Source: Bacteroidales bacterium (lineage in GTDB: Bacteria; Bacteroidota; Bacteroidia; Bacteroidales; UBA3824). From it: a DNA stretch of 64,000 nucleotides. Made by a program: the position numbers and the translations under genes. Location: assembly GCA_017544805.1 (NCBI GenBank), contig JAFYDK010000067.1:1-64000 (forward strand), given 5' to 3'. Position 1 is the first letter of the stretch, and each line of letters starts with the position of its first letter. This document shows positions 51,579-61,366 of this stretch, in pieces. The notes under the pieces are model-generated. The model made no database searches. It saw only the letters and a program-made list of their open reading frames with translations, and was not told the DNA's origin.

Positions 51579-52571
51579 ATGGCAATATTAGCTTTTCAAA
51601 AGCCTGACAAGGTGGTAATGTTGGAGTCGGACGAGACCTTCGGAAAATTCGAGTTCCGTCCTCTCGAACCCGGTTTCGGTATAACTATCGGCAATGCGTT
51701 AAGGCGTATATTACTTTCCTCATTGGAAGGTTTTGCAATCACCTCTATTCGTATAGAGGGCGTAGACCACGAATTTTCAACTATTCCGGGCGTTATTGAG
51801 GATGTTACCGAAATAATTCTGAATATCAAAAAGATACGTTTCAAACAAATCGTTGACGGGCAGAATTTTGAAAAGGCAGTTATCACTATCAGCGGTCAGG
51901 AACAATTCAAGGCGGGGGATATTGAAAAATTCTTAACGAATTTCAAAATCCTTAATCCTACACAGTTGATTTGCAACATCGACCCCTCTACAAAACTTAC
52001 AATGGAAATCACCATCAATAAGGGTAGGGGATACGTGCCTGCTGACGAAAACAAAATTGCCGACAGCGAAATCGGTGTCATTGCTGTGGATTCTATTTAC
52101 ACTCCTATCAGAAACGTTAAATACGTTACTGAAAACTATAGGGTGGAGCAAAAAACTGACTATGAAAAGTTGGTTATTGAGGTCTTGACTGACGGCTCTA
52201 TTCAGCCTAAAGAGGCCTTGAAAGAAGCAGCTAAGATACTTATTCATCACTTTATGCTGTTCTCGGACGAAAAGATTACTATTGATTCTACCGAACAGTC
52301 TGGAGGTGAGGAATTTGACGAGCAGATACTTCATATGCGTCAGCTCCTTAAGACTAAACTCGTGGATTTGGATCTTTCTGTCAGAGCTCTCAACTGTTTG
52401 AAAGCTGCTGATGTTGAAACTCTCGCTGAATTGGTTGTTTTCAACAAGAACGACCTATTGAAGTTCCGCAATTTCGGTAAAAAATCTCTTACCGAACTTG
52501 ATGACTTGCTCGCTAATTTGGATTTGAGTTTCGGTATGGATATTTCTAAGTACAAACTTGACAAAGATTAA
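51579..52571 (+). CDS. rpoA: DNA-directed RNA polymerase alpha subunit
   Basis: RpoA (330 residues) dimerises to start core RNA polymerase assembly. The N-terminal domain has [16 protein letters not shown]. The C-terminal domain has helix-hairpin-helix motifs with [11 protein letters not shown]. It lies between rpsD and rplQ as usual. Confidence 0.97.
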   Translation: MAILAFQKPDKVVMLESDETFGKFEFRPLEPGFGITIGNALRRILLSSLEGFAITSIRIEGVDHEFSTIPGVIEDVTEIILNIKKIRFKQIVDGQNFEKAVITISGQEQFKAGDIEKFLTNFKILNPTQLICNIDPSTKLTMEITINKGRGYVPADENKIADSEIGVIAVDSIYTPIRNVKYVTENYRVEQKTDYEKLVIEVLTDGSIQPKEALKEAAKILIHHFMLFSDEKITIDSTEQSGGEEFDEQILHMRQLLKTKLVDLDLSVRALNCLKAADVETLAELVVFNKNDLLKFRNFGKKSLTELDDLLANLDLSFGMDISKYKLDKD

Positions 52572-52608
52572 TATTAACGGGCAGTGATGCTCTATAATTA
52601 ATAAAAAA

Positions 52609-53154
52609 ATGAGACATAGAGACAAAATCAACCATTTGGGCAGAAAATACGGTCATAGGAAATCTATGCTTACTAATATGGCCGTTTCTTTGATTTTTGC
52701 TAAAAGAATCAATACTACGGTTGCTAAAGCTAAGGAATTGCGCACTTTCGTTGAGCCCCTCCTTACCGCTTCTAAAGTTGAGGTTACTTATGCTGAATCA
52801 AATGCCAAAAACGACGAAGAAAAAGCGGCTTTCAAAGTAAAACGTATGGCTAATCACAGATACATTTTCTCTAAATTGAGAGATAAAAAAGCTGTTAAAG
52901 CCCTTTTTGAAACCGTAACTCCGAAAATTTACGACCGTCAAGGAGGTTACACTCGTATCCTCAAAACAGGTTTCAGACTTGGTGACAATGCTAAAACTTG
53001 TTTTATTGAACTCGTAGATTTCAACGAAACTTACTCTCAGGGCAAAGGCGGTGCTGCTAAAGCTGCTGCTAAAACTACACGCCGTTCACGTAAGAAAAAA
53101 ACTTCTGCTGCTGAGACTGCTGCTCCCGCTGCAGAGGAAACAAAAGCTGAATAG
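52609..53154 (+). CDS. rplQ: 50S ribosomal protein L17
   Basis: L17 has its core in the first ~125 residues, starting Met-Arg-His-Arg-Asp-Lys. The total length is 181 because of a C-terminal tail rich in Ala, Lys and Glu, as in other Bacteroidota. It ends the supercluster. Confidence 0.97.
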   Translation: MRHRDKINHLGRKYGHRKSMLTNMAVSLIFAKRINTTVAKAKELRTFVEPLLTASKVEVTYAESNAKNDEEKAAFKVKRMANHRYIFSKLRDKKAVKALFETVTPKIYDRQGGYTRILKTGFRLGDNAKTCFIELVDFNETYSQGKGGAAKAAAKTTRRSRKKKTSAAETAAPAAEETKAE

Positions 53155-53174
53155 TTTTTGTGAATTTGATATTT

Positions 53175-53211
53175 CAAGAAAGCCGGATTCTTTTAGAGTT
53201 CGGTTTTTTTG
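53175..53211 (+). terminator. Terminator after rplQ
   Basis: An imperfect stem (AAGAAAGCCGGATTC with GAGTTCGGTTTTTT) is followed by a T run, 25 bases after the rplQ stop. Confidence 0.6.
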
Positions 53212-53237
53212 TTTTTGACTAAAAACGTTTATATTTG
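53208..53237 (+). promoter_or_regulatory. Promoter of the ACT-PFL gene pair
   Basis: TTTG (53208-53211) and TATATTTG (53230-53237) are 18 bp apart. The gene start follows at 53270. Confidence 0.65.
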
Positions 53238-53269
53238 CACAAAATTTTCAAAAAAAACGTTTAAGTAAA

Positions 53270-53542
53270 ATGGACAAAACTATTATTACCGTTGTCGGAA
53301 AAGATGCGGTCGGAATAATTGCTAAAGTCTGCACCTACCTTGCTGACAATGCAATTAATATTTTAGATATTTCGCAAACTATCGTTCAGGGTTATTTTAA
53401 CATGATGATGATTGTTGATATGCAAAATGCTAAAAAACAACATGACGGGATTTCCGCGGATTTAACCGCCCTCGGCTCTCAAATCGGAGTGGTTATCAGA
53501 TGTCAAAAAGAAGAGATTTTCAACAAAATGCACAGAATCTAA
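53270..53542 (+). CDS. ACT-domain protein (UPF0237 type)
   Basis: The 90-residue protein is a single ACT domain, with Val-Gly-Lys-Asp-Ala-Val-Gly-Ile-Ile-Ala-Lys-Val at its first turn, where amino acids bind in ACT domains. It lies 6 bases before the PFL-family gene, a pair conserved in many bacteria. A sensory or regulatory role for that partner is likely but not proven. Confidence 0.88.
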   Translation: MDKTIITVVGKDAVGIIAKVCTYLADNAINILDISQTIVQGYFNMMMIVDMQNAKKQHDGISADLTALGSQIGVVIRCQKEEIFNKMHRI

Positions 53543-53548
53543 CCCATT

Positions 53549-54913
53549 ATGATTAATATTTACGAGGTAGCCGAAACCAATATGATGATAGAACACGAAA
53601 ATCTTGATGTGCGGACTATCACTATGGGTATCAGCCTTTTAGATTGTGCTGACGGCAATATTGATGTACTTTGCGGAAATATTAAAAGCAAAATTTCCCG
53701 TTATGCCGAAAAACTCGTTTCTACGGGTGAAGCTATTTCCAGAGAATACGGCATTCCTATCGTTAATAAAAGAATTTCAATAACGCCCGCCGCAATTGTC
53801 GGTGCTTCGGCGTGCAAAAGCGAAAAAGATTTCGTTAAAATTGCTTTGGCATTGGACGAGACCGCTAAAAATATAGGTGTGAATTTTTTAGGCGGTTTTT
53901 CTGCTATCGTTTCAAAGGGTATGACTAAAAGCGATGAAATCTTCATTCATTCAATTCCTGAAGCTTTGTCTTTGACCGAGAGAATTTGCAGCTCCGTTAA
54001 TGTCGGCTCCACTAAAACGGGTATTAATATGGATGCAGTCCGTTTGATGGGCCAAACCGTTAAAAAAACAGCGGAATTAACTAAAGATAAAGATTCTTTG
54101 GGTTGCGCCAAACTCGTTGTTTTGTGTAATGCGCCTGACGATAATCCTTTTATGGCAGGTGCTTTTCACGGAGTTTCGGAGGCTGAAGCTATAATTAATG
54201 TTGGTGTCAGCGGTCCGGGCGTTGTGAAATATGCTTTGGAGCATTTGGAAAAAGCTGATTTTGAAACCCTTTGCGAAACGATTAAGAAGACGGCTTTCAA
54301 AATTACGAGGGTTGGACAATTAGTTGCTCAAGAGGCTTCACGGCGTTTGGGGGTGCCGTTTGGAATTATTGACCTTTCGCTTGCTCCTACTCCCGCAATA
54401 GGCGATTCAGTTGCCGATATTCTCAAAGTCATCGGTCTTGAACACCCCGGGGCACCCGGTACAACGGCTGCATTAGCTCTTTTGAACGATCAAGTAAAAA
54501 AAGGCGGTGTTATGGCAAGTTCGTATGTCGGCGGTCTTAGCGGTGCTTTTATTCCCGTGAGCGAGGACCAAGGAATGGTGGATGCTGTTAATGCCGGAGC
54601 ATTAACGATTGAAAAACTTGAGGCTATGACGTGTGTTTGCTCCGTAGGTTTGGATATGATAGCAATTCCGGGCGATACCTCGGCTAATACAATTTCTGGT
54701 ATTATTGCTGATGAAGCTGCTATCGGAATGGTTAATCAAAAGACAACTGCCGTTAGAATAATTCCTGTTGAAGGTAAAAAAACGGGAGATACGGTTGATT
54801 TCGGCGGACTTTTAGGTCATACACCGATAATGGACGTTAATAAATTTGACTGTTCGGTTTTTGTTAACAGAAAAGGCAGAATTCCTGCCCCGATTCATAG
54901 TTTTAAGAACTAA
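53549..54913 (+). CDS. PFL-family protein of unknown function (UPF0210/DUF711)
   Basis: The 454-residue protein matches the UPF0210 family by length and by Thr-Met-Gly-Ile-Ser-Leu near the start and [13 protein letters not shown] in the middle. Distant similarity to pyruvate formate-lyase folds has been noted, but no glycyl-radical motif is visible and no activity is known to me. It is co-transcribed with the ACT gene. Confidence 0.9.
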   Translation: MINIYEVAETNMMIEHENLDVRTITMGISLLDCADGNIDVLCGNIKSKISRYAEKLVSTGEAISREYGIPIVNKRISITPAAIVGASACKSEKDFVKIALALDETAKNIGVNFLGGFSAIVSKGMTKSDEIFIHSIPEALSLTERICSSVNVGSTKTGINMDAVRLMGQTVKKTAELTKDKDSLGCAKLVVLCNAPDDNPFMAGAFHGVSEAEAIINVGVSGPGVVKYALEHLEKADFETLCETIKKTAFKITRVGQLVAQEASRRLGVPFGIIDLSLAPTPAIGDSVADILKVIGLEHPGAPGTTAALALLNDQVKKGGVMASSYVGGLSGAFIPVSEDQGMVDAVNAGALTIEKLEAMTCVCSVGLDMIAIPGDTSANTISGIIADEAAIGMVNQKTTAVRIIPVEGKKTGDTVDFGGLLGHTPIMDVNKFDCSVFVNRKGRIPAPIHSFKN

Positions 54914-54915
54914 AA

Positions 54916-54950
54916 AAAAGAGGAAATCCTTTTCAAGATTTCCTCTTTGG
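54916..54950. terminator. Bidirectional terminator between the PFL-family gene and a convergent gene
   Basis: A perfect 12-bp stem (AAAGAGGAAATC at 54917-54928 with its complement at 54937-54948) has A-rich and T-rich flanks and serves both converging genes. Confidence 0.85.
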
Positions 54951-54953
54951 ATT

Positions 54954-55367
54954 TTAATAAATATAAAAATCCACGGGTTCTCCTTCTATTAGCATCTCAT
55001 TTGATTGATAGTCGTAAATATCCATTGATACGTAATAGGTCGTATTTTTCTTCAAAAACTTTCCGAGTTGTGCGTATGAAATAGAATGAGAGGTCGTTTG
55101 ATTTTGGTTCGCAAATGTCTTTAATATTGACTTGCCTACGTATATCATATAGCCGTCTTCTCCGTCACCGCGAACTACATTTCCGTTGGCATCGTAAATG
55201 GTTAATACAGTGTATATCTGTATGCTGGCTGTGCAGTGGTATTCGATATTTACTTGCATGGACTTAACTCCGTTGTTGATTACGTTGTGTTTAACGCTGA
55301 TTGTTTGTGCAAAACCGATTACACCTAAAAAAGCTGCGAACAGCAATGTCATAAAAATTTTTTTCAT
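54954..55367 (-). CDS. Small exported protein of unknown function
   Basis: The 137-residue protein has a typical signal peptide (Lys-Lys, hydrophobic core, Gly-Phe-Ala then Gln at about 21) and a mature part of alternating beta strands without cysteine-rich or lipobox features. It resembles a small secreted beta-sandwich. I do not recognise a family. It is monocistronic, with the bidirectional terminator at its 3' end. Confidence 0.75.
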   Translation of the reverse strand: MKKIFMTLLFAAFLGVIGFAQTISVKHNVINNGVKSMQVNIEYHCTASIQIYTVLTIYDANGNVVRGDGEDGYMIYVGKSILKTFANQNQTTSHSISYAQLGKFLKKNTTYYVSMDIYDYQSNEMLIEGEPVDFYIY

Positions 55368-55600
55368 GGTATTAAAAATTTATAAATTAATAGATTATTT
55401 TGTTTTTATACTAATTAGATTAAAAAAAACAAAAATTGCACAAAAAAAATAAAAAAAACGCCCGAATTTTAAATAAAAAAAACGGACGTCTGAAAAAATA
55501 GAGGGATATAAAATAATGCCACTAATGTAATAAAAAAAATCGTATTATTAAAAAAAAGTAAAATTTTTTGTAAAAATATCTCCGTAAAAAGAATTTGCTT

Positions 55601-55608
55601 TATATTTG
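55601..55608 (+). promoter_or_regulatory. -7 box before the 241-residue protein
   Basis: TATATTTG matches TAnnTTTG 35 bp before the GTG start. No TTTG lies at the right distance upstream. Confidence 0.45.
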
Positions 55609-55643
55609 TACTTTGAAAGGAAGTTAAAAAATAATATTTTACC

Positions 55644-56369
55644 GTGAGTATAGAAGCAGATTTTTATAATACTAACGCTAAATACAAATCGTTAGACATC
55701 GAACATCAAATCGGATATACAGGCAATAGATTATATTCTATTATAGCTGAGTCAGCGTTTTTCGCCGGTGCTAATCTTGATTTTTACGATATTCGCAGAC
55801 TTTGCGGAATGGGACTGACTACCGATAACAAAAAATTCTCGGATTTTGAAATCGCTGCCGATCTTTTTGATGCGTATTCCTTTGCCTCTAAAAAGGCAAA
55901 AATCGGTGCTGTTTTAACGGTTTCTTTATTAAATGATTTTCATAGAATGCTCACAAAAAGAACTCAGGATTTTACAGAGGAATCTTCTTTGAAAGAAAAT
56001 GAACTTTGCGATTTTTGTGAAAGATTTAATATCCTTTGTCAAAATTTATATACATTAAATCTTCTTGATGGTTATTTTATAAGTTTTGACGCTTTTTACG
56101 AAATAGTAAAACTTCAACCTTGGAAAACGGCTAACAACCGTATGGCAAAGTTGATAATGAATTATATTCAAAAACGTAATTCTTTGATTCCAACGAGAAT
56201 CTTGATTTCTCAAAAGGATAGATACAAGGAATTGGTTTCGTCTATTATTAACGGCGATAATCCTTCAAATGCCCGTTTGACTTTGACGGAATTTCATGTT
56301 GAGGCTTTAAACAAAGAAATTTCAGATTTTTTGGCGTATTATTCTACTAATACGAATCCTGCCCAATAA
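55644..56369 (+). CDS. Protein of unknown function, 241 residues
   Basis: The start is a GTG at 55644; no ATG lies in frame nearby upstream, and the protein begins Ser-Ile-Glu-Ala-Asp-Phe. It is mainly helical and rich in Asp, Leu, Phe and Lys, with no signal peptide or membrane segment. I recognise no family. Its last 31 bases overlap the 3' end of the CHAT gene on the other strand, so the two genes converge and overlap in coding sequence. The gene may be linked to CHAT only by position. Confidence 0.7.
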   Translation: MSIEADFYNTNAKYKSLDIEHQIGYTGNRLYSIIAESAFFAGANLDFYDIRRLCGMGLTTDNKKFSDFEIAADLFDAYSFASKKAKIGAVLTVSLLNDFHRMLTKRTQDFTEESSLKENELCDFCERFNILCQNLYTLNLLDGYFISFDAFYEIVKLQPWKTANNRMAKLIMNYIQKRNSLIPTRILISQKDRYKELVSSIINGDNPSNARLTLTEFHVEALNKEISDFLAYYSTNTNPAQ

Positions 56370-59287
56370 TACGGGTGTGAAAATCTGTTGCCTTCTTTTA
56401 AATACTCAGTGGCAATTCTAAGGGATTGGTGAGGCGTTTTCCCGCTTAAAAGTGATGCGTAAAATTTCCTCATAAAAATGGAGGTAGCCTCGTCTGAAAT
56501 GCTCCAAAGACTCATTAAAACTGATTGAACTCCTGAGAGCTTAAAACCTCTTTGAAGCCCGAAAATACCGTCGGAATTTACAAATCCTAATCCCGTTTCG
56601 CACGCTGACAAAACGGCAAGTTTCGTGTTTGAAAGGTCATATTCCGAAATTTCCATTGCAGAGAGAAAACCATCGTCAATGTTTTGCGGTATGTTTTTGT
56701 TTTTCAGATAGTTGTTAACACCGGCAAAGACTAATGACGAAGAAAAAAGCGGTGCATTGAGCTTGTCTTCACCCGAAAAATATTCGTCATAAAAACCGTG
56801 TGTGGCAATGTGAATAATTTCTGGACGTTTTTGAACATAGTATTTAAAACTTTCCTCAACTGCAGAATCTCCGTAAAAAAATGTAACGTTTTTATCCTTG
56901 GCTTTTTTCAGAACATAATCACATTCCTCATAAGCAGCATTCAAATATTTGTATTCTGAAGTCTTAGCGGGAATTTGCTGACGGAGACAATAACGTGATT
57001 TGTCCTTTGAAAAGTACTTTTCTGAAATTTCTTTTTGACGGTTTAAGTCCATGTCATAATTAATACCGCCAAAGAGTGCGATGCTTGAAAAATCAAAGTT
57101 TTCGCTGTTTACATTTGCTGTAATATTTGAAGTTGAAGAAATTCTAATCATTTTATAAATGTCGGACATCGTTTTCAGAGAGTCACATTTAAGATTTTCC
57201 AAGGCTAACGAATAAAGATACCCCGTGGGTGAAAACCATATTTTTTTTACGGAAGGAAATTTGTCCAAAATTTTTTTCCATATAAAATCCGTTAAATTTT
57301 TGTCAGAATAAATCGACGAAATGCCTTCAGGACTGCGCTCTGTTAAGGTTTCTTTTAATAGTTTGGAATTTTCGAGTTTGAAATTTTCTAATTCTTTGCT
57401 GCTAAAAAGCGGAATTATGAGCGGTTGCTCCGACTGATTGCTGAAAGCAATGGCAACATAATCATAATTGCAATATTCAGAATGGGACTGAATGAAAGCA
57501 TCATCGTATTGATAAACTTCGGTAAACTCTACGGCAATTTCACCATCTTTTAATGCTGATTTAATCTTTTGAAAATCAGTTGAAAAAGCTTCAGTAACGG
57601 TTTCGTCGAAATAATCGCTGAGACTTTTTTCGTAGATTTTGATGAGTACATAGATTTCCGCTTTTTCTTGCGGCGTTAAAATCTCTTGAGTCTCAAGAAG
57701 TTTACGTTTTAGAGTTATGAGTTCAAAATAATTGTTTTCGAGTTCTATCGAGAGTTTAGCTACCTTGCGCAAACGGTTTTGCGAGATGAAATTGATGTTT
57801 TTTTGTCCGACGGAGGTTTGATAAACTTTTTCCGCAAATTCCTTGGAGTAATTGCCATCGAGAATAATTGCAGCCGTCAAAATTTTAGAACATGTTTCTT
57901 TTAGTTTTGACCAATATTCAGCCAAAGCCTCGGAGTTTAGATAGCCGAAGTTTTCTTTGACAATTTCGCTCATTAGCCTCGCACTTTTGATTAAATTTTT
58001 TTCCAAAGCGGTTTTATCGCCCGAAAAATATTTTACAAAACCTTTGTTTTCGTAATAAGCTATTACGTCGGTATTTTTTTCGGAGTTGAAAATCAGCGGG
58101 ATAAGTTTTTCCGCTTCCGAAATATAATTATCGGTTTTTGAATATTTTTTTAATGCGAGATTGCAGTTTAGCAGACCGTTATAATTCTGAAAAGCTATCA
58201 GAGAGGTGTCTTGGTGGATTGCTTTTAAGATTTCGTTGGATTTTTGATAGAGTTGTTCTGCTTTTTTGAAATCAAAATCCTTACAACAATATTCGCCGCC
58301 GTGCTGACAAAATTCAGCGGTGTTGAGTCGTATTTCGTTTTTAAACTTGGTGTCAATGAGTGAAAGAAGTTTGTAAAATTCTTTTTTATTGTTGTTTTTC
58401 CAAAGCAATATGATTCTTTCGTCATAATCCCAAATTTCAATATTAAGGAATTTGTTACGGTCGAAGTAAGGATCTATTTCCACCCTTTGATCCAAAAACT
58501 TATCTATGGCATGAACGGTTGAATCCCAATAAATTAACGCTTTGTCGTATTGTTTTAGGAATTGGTAATAATTAACTAAGAAATAATAATATTTTCCGTC
58601 GGTATTGTACTTGTTTAGTTTGTTTTTAACAAGTTCGTTGTGTTTTCTTACCGTTAAATCCTTATAATATTCTATTTGCTGAATGTCAGAGCCGGTACGT
58701 TGAAGAACGTCAATGATTTTTTGAGAGGAAGAAATATATAGGGTTGCCTCGGAAGTGTTTGTGGCATATTTTAAAACTTCCTTGTAATATTTAAGTGCTT
58801 GATTATAATTGCAGTTACTTCTGTATAAATCGCCGCCTAACATTAAAAAATCGGCATAATTGTAGTTGTTGAGCAATTCATCAGAAAAGAAATACGAGAG
58901 AGCCTCTTCAAAAACTTGTATGCCTTTGTAAGATTTTCCTATTTGGTAGTAAGTGTTTAAAATATAGATATATACTTTTAGAACATAATTTTGGTCATTT
59001 AAAATTTTAGTGTATTCAAGGCTTTTGTTCAGACATTTCAAACCCATTTCGTCCGTAAAATTTGAATTAGTGGCGTATTTTATGTTTGCTAATGTTGCTT
59101 TGTAATAAGACGAATCCGTTTTGATGTTATAAAAATTCAAAATGCTGTCCGTAAAAAGAACGGCATTCTTCCAATCTCTTGCCTCTATGAGACTATCAGC
59201 CTTTTTGTATAGGTCATTAGTGTTTTGAGCTTGAAGATTCACGGATAAAAACACTAATAAAATAGTCGTATATACGAATTGTTTCAT
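56339..59287 (-). CDS. Exported TPR protein with a C-terminal CHAT protease-like domain
   Basis: The 982-residue protein starts with a signal peptide (hydrophobic core about 5-17, Leu-Gln-Ala-Gln cleavage region near 20). The first ~550 residues are helical repeats of the TPR kind. The C-terminal CHAT domain shows His830 in Ala-Thr-His-Gly and Cys896 in Ser-Ala-Cys-Glu-Thr-Gly, the catalytic dyad of caspase-like CHAT proteases, so activity is plausible. CHAT-TPR proteins are known in cytoplasmic defence systems, including a type III-E CRISPR protease; here the signal peptide suggests an envelope location instead. It forms a single-gene unit with a -7 box 5 bp before the ATG. Confidence 0.85.
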   Translation of the reverse strand: MKQFVYTTILLVFLSVNLQAQNTNDLYKKADSLIEARDWKNAVLFTDSILNFYNIKTDSSYYKATLANIKYATNSNFTDEMGLKCLNKSLEYTKILNDQNYVLKVYIYILNTYYQIGKSYKGIQVFEEALSYFFSDELLNNYNYADFLMLGGDLYRSNCNYNQALKYYKEVLKYATNTSEATLYISSSQKIIDVLQRTGSDIQQIEYYKDLTVRKHNELVKNKLNKYNTDGKYYYFLVNYYQFLKQYDKALIYWDSTVHAIDKFLDQRVEIDPYFDRNKFLNIEIWDYDERIILLWKNNNKKEFYKLLSLIDTKFKNEIRLNTAEFCQHGGEYCCKDFDFKKAEQLYQKSNEILKAIHQDTSLIAFQNYNGLLNCNLALKKYSKTDNYISEAEKLIPLIFNSEKNTDVIAYYENKGFVKYFSGDKTALEKNLIKSARLMSEIVKENFGYLNSEALAEYWSKLKETCSKILTAAIILDGNYSKEFAEKVYQTSVGQKNINFISQNRLRKVAKLSIELENNYFELITLKRKLLETQEILTPQEKAEIYVLIKIYEKSLSDYFDETVTEAFSTDFQKIKSALKDGEIAVEFTEVYQYDDAFIQSHSEYCNYDYVAIAFSNQSEQPLIIPLFSSKELENFKLENSKLLKETLTERSPEGISSIYSDKNLTDFIWKKILDKFPSVKKIWFSPTGYLYSLALENLKCDSLKTMSDIYKMIRISSTSNITANVNSENFDFSSIALFGGINYDMDLNRQKEISEKYFSKDKSRYCLRQQIPAKTSEYKYLNAAYEECDYVLKKAKDKNVTFFYGDSAVEESFKYYVQKRPEIIHIATHGFYDEYFSGEDKLNAPLFSSSLVFAGVNNYLKNKNIPQNIDDGFLSAMEISEYDLSNTKLAVLSACETGLGFVNSDGIFGLQRGFKLSGVQSVLMSLWSISDEATSIFMRKFYASLLSGKTPHQSLRIATEYLKEGNRFSHPYYWAGFVLVE

Positions 59288-59291
59288 ACTG

Positions 59292-59299
59292 CAAATTTA
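59292..59299 (-). promoter_or_regulatory. -7 box of the CHAT gene, placed for a nearly leaderless mRNA
   Basis: TAAATTTG on the minus strand lies only 4 bp from the ATG at 59287, so transcription should begin within a few bases of the start codon. Confidence 0.5.
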
Positions 59300-59330
59300 A
59301 TTCAATATCCTGAAATTAAAAAAAATACCA

Positions 59331-59364
59331 CTAAAAAAAACTTGCATAACACAAGTTTTTTTAG
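59331..59364. terminator. Terminator between the chemoreceptor and CHAT genes
   Basis: A run of A then CTTG (59341-59344) pairs with CAAG (59352-59355) then T in a stem of about 11 bp; it can act on both strands and ends the chemoreceptor transcript. Confidence 0.7.
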
Positions 59365-59392
59365 CGGTATATTCTTTTTTGAGTGTATTTTT

Positions 59393-61264
59393 TTAATCAA
59401 CTTTGAAAAACTTTATCATGTCAATAAGTTTTGAGGCTTGAGTTGAAAGATTTTCGCTGTTAGATGCCATTTCTTCCGAAATTGAGGCAAATTGTTGTGT
59501 CGTAGTGTTGAACCTTTGAACGGCGATGTTAATTTGTTCGCTGCCTGAGGCTTGTTCGCGGCAAGAGGCTGCAATTTCACGCACTAAAGTCGTCGTTCTT
59601 TCAATCTCCGGCAAAACTTGTTTGAAAGCCTCGCCCGTTGTTTGTGCAATACTTTGACCATCTTTTGAAACTTTGTCAATTTCTTTTGCTGCGACGGCAC
59701 ATCTTTCGGCAAGTTTTCTGACCTCGGCTGCTACGACAGCAAAACCTTTTCCGTGTTCGCCTGCACGAGCTGCTTCAACGGCGGCGTTAAGAGCCAAAAT
59801 GTTGGTTTGAAAAGCGATTTCGTCGATGATTGAAATTTTAGCGGCAATATCGTTCATAGCTGAAACTGATTCCAAAGCGGCTTTGCTGCAATTCTGAATC
59901 GTTGAAAATGTTTGGAAAGCAATTTTTTCGGTTTCCATTGCGTTTTCGCTGTTTTGTTGAATGCCCGAGGACATTTCCTCAATTGACGAGGATACCTCTT
60001 CCGCACTTGCAGCTTGGTCGTTTGCGCTTTGACTCATGCGCATACTTGCCTCATTGAGTTCCGTGCTTGAAGACGAAATTTCAGTAGCACTCGTTTCAAT
60101 AGATTTAACGATATTTTTAAGATTTTCAGTCATTTGAGCCATTGAATTTTGCAACATTCCGACTTCGTCCTGTTTTTCGGTGTATTCAAGTTTTAGGCTT
60201 AAATCTCCGTCGGCCAAACGCGTACCATCTTCGATACCGCGTTTCAAAGGGCTGACGATATTTTTGTCGCTCTTGTGGGCTGTCAAATAAACCAAAAATA
60301 TACTTACGATAATTCCTAATATCAAGAAAATTCTTGCTGAAGAAAGCGATTTGTTAATACCGGCAGCGGTTTCAAAAACCATTTTCTGGGCTGCTTCCTG
60401 AAGAACTTGAGATTCTTCGGTAACTTGGTCGCTCAAAATCATCAATGTTTCAACGTTTCCTAATGCGTTGGCAACAGCGGTGTTGTAAGTGATTGCCTGT
60501 TGTAAATATTCGTTACGGATTTTAACGGCTTTTCTGAAAATTTCAAGGTCAGAGCCGTGGATAAGGTCTGAAATCTTGTTTTGATAATTCGTTTGTTTGG
60601 TAATTAAACTTCTTAGAACTTGTTGATCGCGTGCCGAATCCTTATTAACGCTCGAATAAATATCCCTTATTAATTTTTCTGACAAAACGGCTGCCATACC
60701 TGCCTCCGCCAAAACTTTTTTGTTGCCTGAAATATTGGCTTGAATTGCCAAATTGTTTTGATTATCAGCAACTTTTTGAATTATTTTAACGTATTCTTTA
60801 CGCATTTGCGTGAGCTTGTTTTCGATGTCAACAGAAATTATTGTGCTGTTAGCGGTTATTTTTTGAGTAATTTCGTTCATTTTGGTTATATTGACTTTCA
60901 GATTCTCGAAAGTCGAGTTCAATTCTTGGTTATCTTTTACATTTTGTAATAAAACTTCAAGGTTGTTGAGGTCGTCGATGGCGAGATTCATATTTTCTGT
61001 AACCTCGCTAACGTATGAACCTTTTCCGTCCTCTATAATTTTTTTCAAATTATCAATTGCGGCGTAAGAGTGTTCGTCAACTTGCTCGCTGAATTTCATT
61101 ATGAAAAGATGTTTTTCTGCCAAATTGGCCGTAGCCTCGTTAATTTTACCGGTGCGCAAAAACATTACGAGTGCAACTAAAATCAATGGTAATGTCGCTG
61201 CTGTAAGGCTGAAACCGAGTTTTTGTCTGAGCGACAAATTTCTGAAAGATGTAATTATATCCAT
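59393..61264 (-). CDS. Methyl-accepting chemotaxis protein
   Basis: The 623-residue receptor has two membrane segments (about 16-36 and 310-330) with a helical periplasmic sensor domain between them, a HAMP linker and a cytoplasmic signalling domain with the conserved hairpin [13 protein letters not shown]. I chose the ATG at 61264 since an upstream in-frame extension lies over the promoter. The ligand is unknown. No other che genes are in the window. Confidence 0.92.
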   Translation of the reverse strand: MDIITSFRNLSLRQKLGFSLTAATLPLILVALVMFLRTGKINEATANLAEKHLFIMKFSEQVDEHSYAAIDNLKKIIEDGKGSYVSEVTENMNLAIDDLNNLEVLLQNVKDNQELNSTFENLKVNITKMNEITQKITANSTIISVDIENKLTQMRKEYVKIIQKVADNQNNLAIQANISGNKKVLAEAGMAAVLSEKLIRDIYSSVNKDSARDQQVLRSLITKQTNYQNKISDLIHGSDLEIFRKAVKIRNEYLQQAITYNTAVANALGNVETLMILSDQVTEESQVLQEAAQKMVFETAAGINKSLSSARIFLILGIIVSIFLVYLTAHKSDKNIVSPLKRGIEDGTRLADGDLSLKLEYTEKQDEVGMLQNSMAQMTENLKNIVKSIETSATEISSSSTELNEASMRMSQSANDQAASAEEVSSSIEEMSSGIQQNSENAMETEKIAFQTFSTIQNCSKAALESVSAMNDIAAKISIIDEIAFQTNILALNAAVEAARAGEHGKGFAVVAAEVRKLAERCAVAAKEIDKVSKDGQSIAQTTGEAFKQVLPEIERTTTLVREIAASCREQASGSEQINIAVQRFNTTTQQFASISEEMASNSENLSTQASKLIDMIKFFKVD

Positions 61265-61303
61265 ATTGTACCCAAAAAACTGTGAAACATTAGAAAAACT
61301 ATG

Positions 61304-61311
61304 CAAAATTA
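61304..61311 (-). promoter_or_regulatory. -7 box of the chemoreceptor gene
   Basis: TAATTTTG on the minus strand lies 39 bp before the chosen ATG. It supports the start at 61264 rather than an upstream start. Confidence 0.55.
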
Positions 61312-61366
61312 CACTTTTATTTCCTTGAGTGTTACCCAAAAATCCTTTTTTAATGAAAATTTAAGA

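Noticed and set aside
61265..61339. Upstream start of the chemoreceptor
   Set aside because: It would run across the -7 box at 61304-61311; the ATG at 61264 directly precedes the first membrane segment.
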